Source: Medicago truncatula (Eukaryota > Streptophyta > Magnoliopsida > Fabales > Fabaceae). From it: a stretch of DNA of 64,000 nucleotides. Below, piece after piece: positions 58,230 through 64,000 of the stretch. Position 1 is the first letter of the stretch. Every line of letters starts with the position of its first letter. Location: positions 35,438,494 to 35,502,493 of the forward strand of contig NC_053045.1 of NCBI RefSeq assembly GCF_003473485.1. The letters run 5' to 3'. The translations under genes were made by a program, and so were the position numbers. A model generated the notes under the pieces. It saw only the letters and a program-made list of their open reading frames with translations. It searched no databases and was not told where the DNA came from.

Positions 58230-60003
58230 CTAGACCAACTTGTAGTAACAATTGTTTGCACAGATTAGAACCTCATATCCCTTGCCACATGGACACTTGA
58301 AAGTAAGGCTTAAACACTTATCAACCCACTCCACACTAACAGCTTCTTCATAATCATTTCCCAATTCATCCTACAAAAACAAAAATGAACTGTTCAGCAT
58401 AAAAACTATTAATCTGAAAGTCATGTTTATAGTTTTAACTTGTTGTCGCCAAAACTACATCGCAATTGCAGCCGCTTTTTAGAGGATTTTGAGGTCTCTA
58501 CAAGGGCGTCACAAACACAATTTTAGTCACATCGGCCGCATTTCCCCACAATGTAAAGGTTCACATCGTGACCACAAGTGCGACTGCAATCGCAATTTAA
58601 AACAATGATTACAAGTGCAACTATGATCACATCAACAATTTATTATGCTTCTTAGCCAAACCCCCAGATCCTACATATTTAAGTGGAACAAAAGGTGGCT
58701 ACACTACACATGAAGTTGTAATGAGGCCAAAAGTTTAGGTAGTGTTATGGCTATAAACATTCAAACACGGGAATAAAGGTGGCTACACTACACATGAAAC
58801 TATAATTGAATATGTCATCTTCATTCTTCAGTATGTTCCTGTCTTAAAATTTAGCATTTTTACCCTTCGATATAAAACCTCTAACTCTAACATATTGCCC
58901 ACAAAATTCTTGAAAAGAAGAGTGTTTATTCTTACCTAGATTCGGTAAATTAAAAACCAAAGGAAAAATGCAGTGGAGGGAAGCACATCACACAGTTGAT
59001 CAAATAATTTTTTTACTTCAGATATGTATATGTCGATAAGGGAAAGTCCAGATCCTATATAATTGAGTTGTTAAAATTGCTGCACATAAACTATGATTAC
59101 AAATGCAACTATGATCAAATTCAATACCTTCCCGTAACCCCCGGATTCTTCGTAATTAAGCAAGTGCAACTAGGATATACATAAAAATAAGAAATAACTT
59201 GTAAGTACCAATTAAAGAACCAACTACATTGAAGATTACATAGAAAAGACAATCACAGTTGAAGATTCAAGACATGTACCTGCGATATGACTTTTTCATC
59301 TTCAGCAACAAAAGAGTCAAGAGAGTGCTCTTCTTGTTCTTGTTCTTTTTCATCCTTTTCATCTTCAGCATCAGGAGAGGGCTCTTCTTCTTGTTGTTCT
59401 TTTTCATTTTCTTCCTCGACTTCCATAACTTCATCCCACACTTTCTTCATTTCTTTTAACCGATCCTTCATCCTTTTAAGCCTCTACGAAAAACAAACAA
59501 AACCCATTATTCCAAATCAAAAAAAGAGTACTTTTTTATCAAGAAACACAAGTTTCAACACATACCATTGAATCAGATTCAGGGGTGGTTTTTTTAGCAG
59601 AGTTCAAATAACGAGCTACTGCTTCTTTAACCTCAAAAGGATCAATAACTTCAGATATACATCTGCTGATCGGAGGCTGAGGCTGCAAAGCAGTTGACGG
59701 CCCTTTTACCGGCATGGATTGATCCGGCAAGGTGCAAGGATCAGAGACACAGCGGCTAAGAGCATTCCCGCGGAGACTGAAAGGAAGTGTAATGGCAGAG
59801 AAGCCATTACGGGTGAGATTGCTTGCGTCAAAAGAATGCTTCTTGGATGATGGTTGGTGGGCAGATGATGATGATGGTGAACGGCGTTTGACAGAGTTGT
59901 TGTGAGTGTGATGATGAAGCATTGATGATGTTGGAATAATCATGGATTGTTTCTGTTTGTGAGGGATCAACATGGATTCTTGTTGAATCTGTAAATCACC
60001 CAT
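58230..60003 (-). CDS. Uncharacterised three-exon gene, copy 4
   Basis: Minus strand; exons 60,003-59,566, 59,483-59,280 and 58,370-58,230, phase 0, giving 260 codons. Exon 1 reads NNSVKRR, SSSAHQPSSKKHS, ALQPQPPISR and LNSAKKTTPE, a few residues away from copies 1 and 3. Exon 2 has one acidic EEPSPDAEDEKDEKEQEQ repeat (68 codons). Exon 3 with CPCGKGYEVLIC is unchanged. A longer in-frame reading from 60,183 covers the TATA run and leader and is not conserved. The exon 2 acceptor reads CGTAG and its donor side CGCAG-GTAC, both usable. Confidence 0.85.
58459..58599. repeat. Small inverted-repeat element in intron 2, second copy
   Basis: Inverse of 21,629-21,768 with the same CATCGCAATTGCAGCCGC and GCGACTGCAATCGCAATTT ends. 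Confidence 0.5.
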
Positions 60004-60083
60004 TCTTCTGAATTGTTTTCTTTTTTGATTGTAAAGTAAGTGTGAGTGGCAAAGAGTTATGAAAAAAGAGGGATGGTTTGAGT

Positions 60084-60118
<35 letters not shown>

Positions 60119-61776
60119 GGAGATGGTATATGATGATCTGTTGAGGTTTTCAAGGGTAACTGATTTTCTGTCTTCAAAATCAAATCAAAATGTTTAAAAG
60201 AAAATAAGTTTTACATAATTTGTATTTGAGAGATACAAACCAAAATGGATTTCTGGCTGGTCATGACATTTTTTATTATATACACCCTGAGTCTGGAAAT
60301 CAATTTTACAGGGGTGGACTTATTGTTGAGAAAAAAATGATCATAAGATGCGAAAATCTCAACAAATTATACTTAGTTATTTAAGCCTGTTGAAATGAGA
60401 TAATTGCTACTACTGTCTCTCTGAATACTAGCTAGCATAATTAGGGTCATTGTTCATCCAGTTTTGCAAATTCGAGGTAGCTAACTAAAATGCTCGCACG
60501 AATTCAATAACTATTGATGATCTAGCCAAATTGATAAGGCTCGGCCTATGTTTTCAGAAATTGCATTAGCAGTGATTATATATTCATTAAGAGCTGTTTT
60601 GGTTAAATTTTTCACATATACTCAAAAATGAAAAGTTGAACATGATTACCTTAACTAATATCTTATCTCCCAAGAAGAAATAAGCTTCTATACTTCCAAT
60701 TTTTTCAGATCTCTCTAACTCAGTTTATAGGTAAAAACATCCAGAACTTACTGGTAACACCATCAGAGTTCAGATATTTCTTTCTCATACAAGTTTATTC
60801 ACATCAGTATTTCATTTATAGTGTGCAGAACAATAAAAAAAAAAAAAAGGGTAATATATATAACAAAAGAAGAGAGGACTCAAACAGAGGACTCAATAAT
60901 TCATGCTATTTTTTAGAGTTAGGAAACAGTAAAAAAATTCAAGAGTGCTTGGATGATATGCCATGAGTACTTAGATAAGATGTCCCAAGTATCTTCCTAT
61001 CTAAATAGAGGTTTCCGGTTCTAACTATGTGAATGCAACAACGTTAAAATGTTCAGGGAGAGTTTTGCCGTGGTTTTATTGGACTCGACAATTGAGAAAC
61101 GTGATTTGTAAAAACAGAAGTAGTAGATGGTAAAATATAGTCCTATGTTTATAAATTGAGATTATAGATTTTTTACAGCAAAATTGAAATTTGCCTTTCT
61201 TTTTTGAGAACAAAATTGTTTAGACATTTCACAACAAAAGAAAAAAAATATATTATCAAAGAATTTGACTATAAAATGTAGAGGTAACTATTTTTAACTC
61301 ATTTTTTTTATTAAAAAAAAAAACATAATTTGATAAATTAAATAATTGTTAATATGATTTGAGAAACCATGTTTTTGCTATCTAAATTCTATCCAATAAT
61401 TCTGTGTTCTCTGCAGATATTTTTTCCGCAATATATACTTCAATTATTATTGTTAAATCAATATAGTTTACTTTTTAATTTCCATTTTTTGCATTAGGGG
61501 AGGATTGATTTTATAATTGAACAACTGAATCTTCCATTATATCCTCTAGAGATTCTAAACTGAACATTTAACAAATATAGATGCATCGATTCTTAGAATG
61601 GCATGTAAGAAAAACACAGTAATAATGTGTTAATAAACTTCTCATTGAGGTGAACATATTTACAAGCAAATATGATAACAACAAAAGATAAAATCTTTTG
61701 AAGGTGAGAAACTAAACTGCTACAAAACTGGGTCAAATATCTATGTCATGTCCTATGATATCTTCAAAGAGCTAAT
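60004..61776. other. Promoter of copy 4 and SAUR flanks
   Basis: TA run at 60,096-60,118 is the likely TATA region of copy 4; 60,160-60,260 is the inverse of bases 1-60. 60,360-60,720 is type B-like flank. 60,900-61,776 is type A downstream flank; its tRNA, expected near 61,300-61,390, is missing. Confidence 0.55.
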
Positions 61777-62037
61777 TCAATTCAAGTGAGAAGTAATATC
61801 TAAGAAAATGTCTTCTTTGCAAGGAATAGTTAGACCACCCATTGGATGGTCATATTCAAATTGTTCCTCGGCTTCGCTCAACAATTCTTGGAATGAAGTT
61901 TGGTTCAAATATGATACAGGAATCACAAACCGCTTCATTTTCTCTCCTACGTACACTGCTAGATAGCCCTTTGGAACGTCCACAGCTTTTGAAGATGATG
62001 CCCTTGATCTGATGATACTACGTAAACGAAAACCCAT
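61777..62037 (-). CDS. SAUR-family protein, type A
   Basis: 86 residues: [24 protein letters not shown] with Arg for Pro at residue 6, [24 protein letters not shown] with Glu for Gln, [17 protein letters not shown]-like element (inverse) at 61,721-61,753. Partner of 62,848. Confidence 0.95.
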   Translation of the reverse strand: MGFRLRSIIRSRASSSKAVDVPKGYLAVYVGEKMKRFVIPVSYLNQTSFQELLSEAEEQFEYDHPMGGLTIPCKEDIFLDITSHLN

Positions 62038-62847
62038 TGTTGTATGTATGAGTTAAAAGGAGAAGATTGGTCTAAAAAGAAAGAGTTGTGTATAGAAGAC
62101 TCAAGTTTCTGAACTTCAACTGACTTGGGATGTGAATGATTTTTTGTTGGTGCTAAATGCTTGATGCCATGTTTATATATAGATGAAAGGATATGTTACA
62201 AACAGTCGACAACTACAATGGTCAATGAAGGAGGACCATGAGAATTTAATCATGGCCAGACAAGAGCATATGAAAGATCACATGGTGTTGTCTCTAAATG
62301 AATGGATATACTTCAAATGGTGTAGTAGATAGATAATGCATAATTCTTGTGCAAAAGCATCATATAATTGATAGACTTGAAAGTACAAACCACAGACATG
62401 TAGAATGGTTTATGTTGATCAATTGTTATCCATAGCCATGTAGACACTTACCAGCTGGACATCAGCATTATCATAATGAAGAAAACATGTCTGAAGCATG
62501 TTTACGAAATTATGAAGGAAACCAATTAAATCATGAAGAAATATGACGTTGCACTTGAGCACATCTCATTTGGTAGCAATTGGAAGCTTTGTATTGGATA
62601 TTGTTTAAGAAGGTAGGGTACACTCTAAGACAACACCACATGCTACCTTATCCCTATGATCTATATCCTTCAACCCCTTCAATAATAGTTTTTCTTGAAA
62701 TTTGGGTTTGAGAGAACTTTAAAATCTATATATAAACTTCCTCTCTCCTTCACAAACAGAAAAACTCATTGCATTATCAAATATTTAGTTACATCCTTCA
62801 TACATTTGAGATTTTTTCTCTGTTCTTCTCTCAAACTATAACAAAAA
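62038..62847. promoter_or_regulatory. Divergent SAUR promoter region 15
   Basis: Leftward CATATG at 62,267-62,272, TATATATA at 62,174-62,181. Rightward TATATATAA at 62,727-62,735, where most type B genes have TATAAATACA. Confidence 0.68.
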
Positions 62848-63126
62848 ATGGGTTTCCGTTTACACACTATTCTAAAGGGTTCAGTAACGTCTAGTCAAGC
62901 AAAATCAAAATCTGTAGAAGTGAGAAAGGGCTACGTTGCAGTGTATGTTGGAGAGAAACTGACGCGGTTCATAGTTCCTGTATCATATTTGAACCAACCT
63001 TCATTTCAAGACTTGTTGAATCAAGCTGAGGAAGAGTTTGGATATGATCATCCAATGGGTGGCCTCACCATTCCGTGCACCGAAGATGTCTTCCAACATA
63101 TAACTTCATGCTTGAATGGCCCTTGA
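62848..63126 (+). CDS. SAUR-family protein, type B
   Basis: 92 residues: [72 protein letters not shown] replaces ARQ and the last residue is Pro, not Leu. Closest to 42,246 and 47,191. Confidence 0.95.
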   Translation: MGFRLHTILKGSVTSSQAKSKSVEVRKGYVAVYVGEKLTRFIVPVSYLNQPSFQDLLNQAEEEFGYDHPMGGLTIPCTEDVFQHITSCLNGP

Positions 63127-64000
63127 ACCTTACACTTTAACATACTGAAATAGCTAGATTAGTTGAGACATTTTTTTTGTAACAGGCGTCTTTTTGACTT
63201 GTAAATATATTACCCTTTTCATGGGAAATGGAGAAACATTACTATCTGAACAACAAATTCAGAAAAATTATCAAAATTTTTAGTTAGTTCTTTAAGCCTA
63301 TTGAAATGAGACAATATGTTACTTTTATTTCTCAAAATACTAGCAAAATTAGTTTCATTGTTAAAATCCAGCTAAACATCTTTAAGTAACAAAACCATTT
63401 TTGCTAATTCAGGTAGCTCTATAAAATTATTGAACTAAATCAATATCTATTGATTTTTTAACCATTAGTCACCCATTAATTATATCTTAAGAGCTACTTT
63501 GGTTAAATTTTTTCACATATATACTAACATAAGAGTTGAACTTGATTATTTAACTAATATCTTATCTCCAAAGTAGAAATCAGCTCCTACGCTTCAATTT
63601 TTTCAGAAGTTTTCTCTCTTAGTTTATTGGTAAAACCTTTAAATTTATAGAAGTTTTTCTTAACTTACAAGCTTAATAATCATTTCAACTCGTATTAGCT
63701 AGAAGATCATTCAAACATGCCTGCTACATCTTATGATTCTTTAGTCTTGCACTCTTCTAGTTTTCTGTCACACCTTGTACTCCCAAAACAGAAAATCACA
63801 AACTTCTATTGCTTCAGTTTAACGTTAATCTGTAGGGAACAGGCCCTCTTAACCTTCTTATATTTGGTATTGTTGCAATTTCTTATTATGAAAGTGTCTC
63901 ATGTGTTTCTTTTAGTATAAGGAATCGGTAATAGATCTATAATATTAGTTTTCAAACAATTGTACATTTGTGCCGTTACTGTTTGAAAGGAATGACGCTC
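63127..64000. other. Type B downstream flank
   Basis: No gene seen. Parallels 42,525-43,370 and 47,455-48,840, including the TGTAATAGATC phrase near the end. Confidence 0.55.

Overview
The window is plant nuclear DNA, AT-rich and intron-bearing, with legume-type intergenic repeats. I infer a papilionoid legume, probably Medicago or a close relative; the species is inference only. It is an expanded SAUR (Small Auxin Up RNA) cluster. I count 26 apparently intact single-exon SAUR genes of 85-99 codons, one SAUR pseudogene missing its start, one SAUR 3' fragment, one SAUR promoter with no gene, and three SAUR starts that run straight into Copia retrotransposon sequence.

Almost every SAUR sits in a divergent head-to-head pair. 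One partner is a short 'type A' gene (MGFRLPS..., 85-87 aa, often ending HLN, RLN or SRC). The other is a 'type B' gene (MGFRL...TARQ..., 87-92 aa, usually ending LNGL). The 0.65-0.82 kb between them carries a TATA box on each side and, on the A side, a conserved block with ACCATGTGAT and CATATG. To about 25.6 kb, B is on the minus strand and A on the plus. From about 38 kb rightward, A is minus and B is plus, so the array is broadly an inverted duplication. A more divergent SAUR (33,837-34,136) stands alone near the centre.

Three full copies (264-1626 +, 20,402-21,997 +, 58,230-60,003 -) and one last-exon copy (10,084-10,224 +) of an unrelated three-exon gene are interspersed. I do not recognise this gene. 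Its protein has a Ser/His-rich N-terminal part, a charged helix with a variable acidic repeat, and a Cys-rich tail. Downstream of each copy lies a Copia pol fossil, and in three of the four units that fossil ends inside the first codons of a type B SAUR, so gene, fossil and SAUR pair were amplified as a block. Four tRNA-Ser(GCU) copies (three apparently functional, one decayed) lie downstream of type A genes and appear to have hitchhiked in the duplications.

The remaining space holds SAUR flanks and mobile elements: a 9-bp-TSD Mutator-like MITE, a PIF/Harbinger-like MITE with TAA duplication, a palindromic 384-bp insertion with an empty site in a paralogous flank, a long-inverted-repeat element near 31-32.7 kb, an AACCGAACC-rich element with a minisatellite core, a partial Stowaway-like MITE, LINE fragments and a probable Copia LTR. 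Established knowledge: SAURs of this kind are early auxin-response proteins that, in the Arabidopsis SAUR19 group, inhibit PP2C.D phosphatases and so raise plasma-membrane H+-ATPase activity and cell expansion. The promoter and 3'-UTR motifs here fit that family but expression cannot be seen from sequence.
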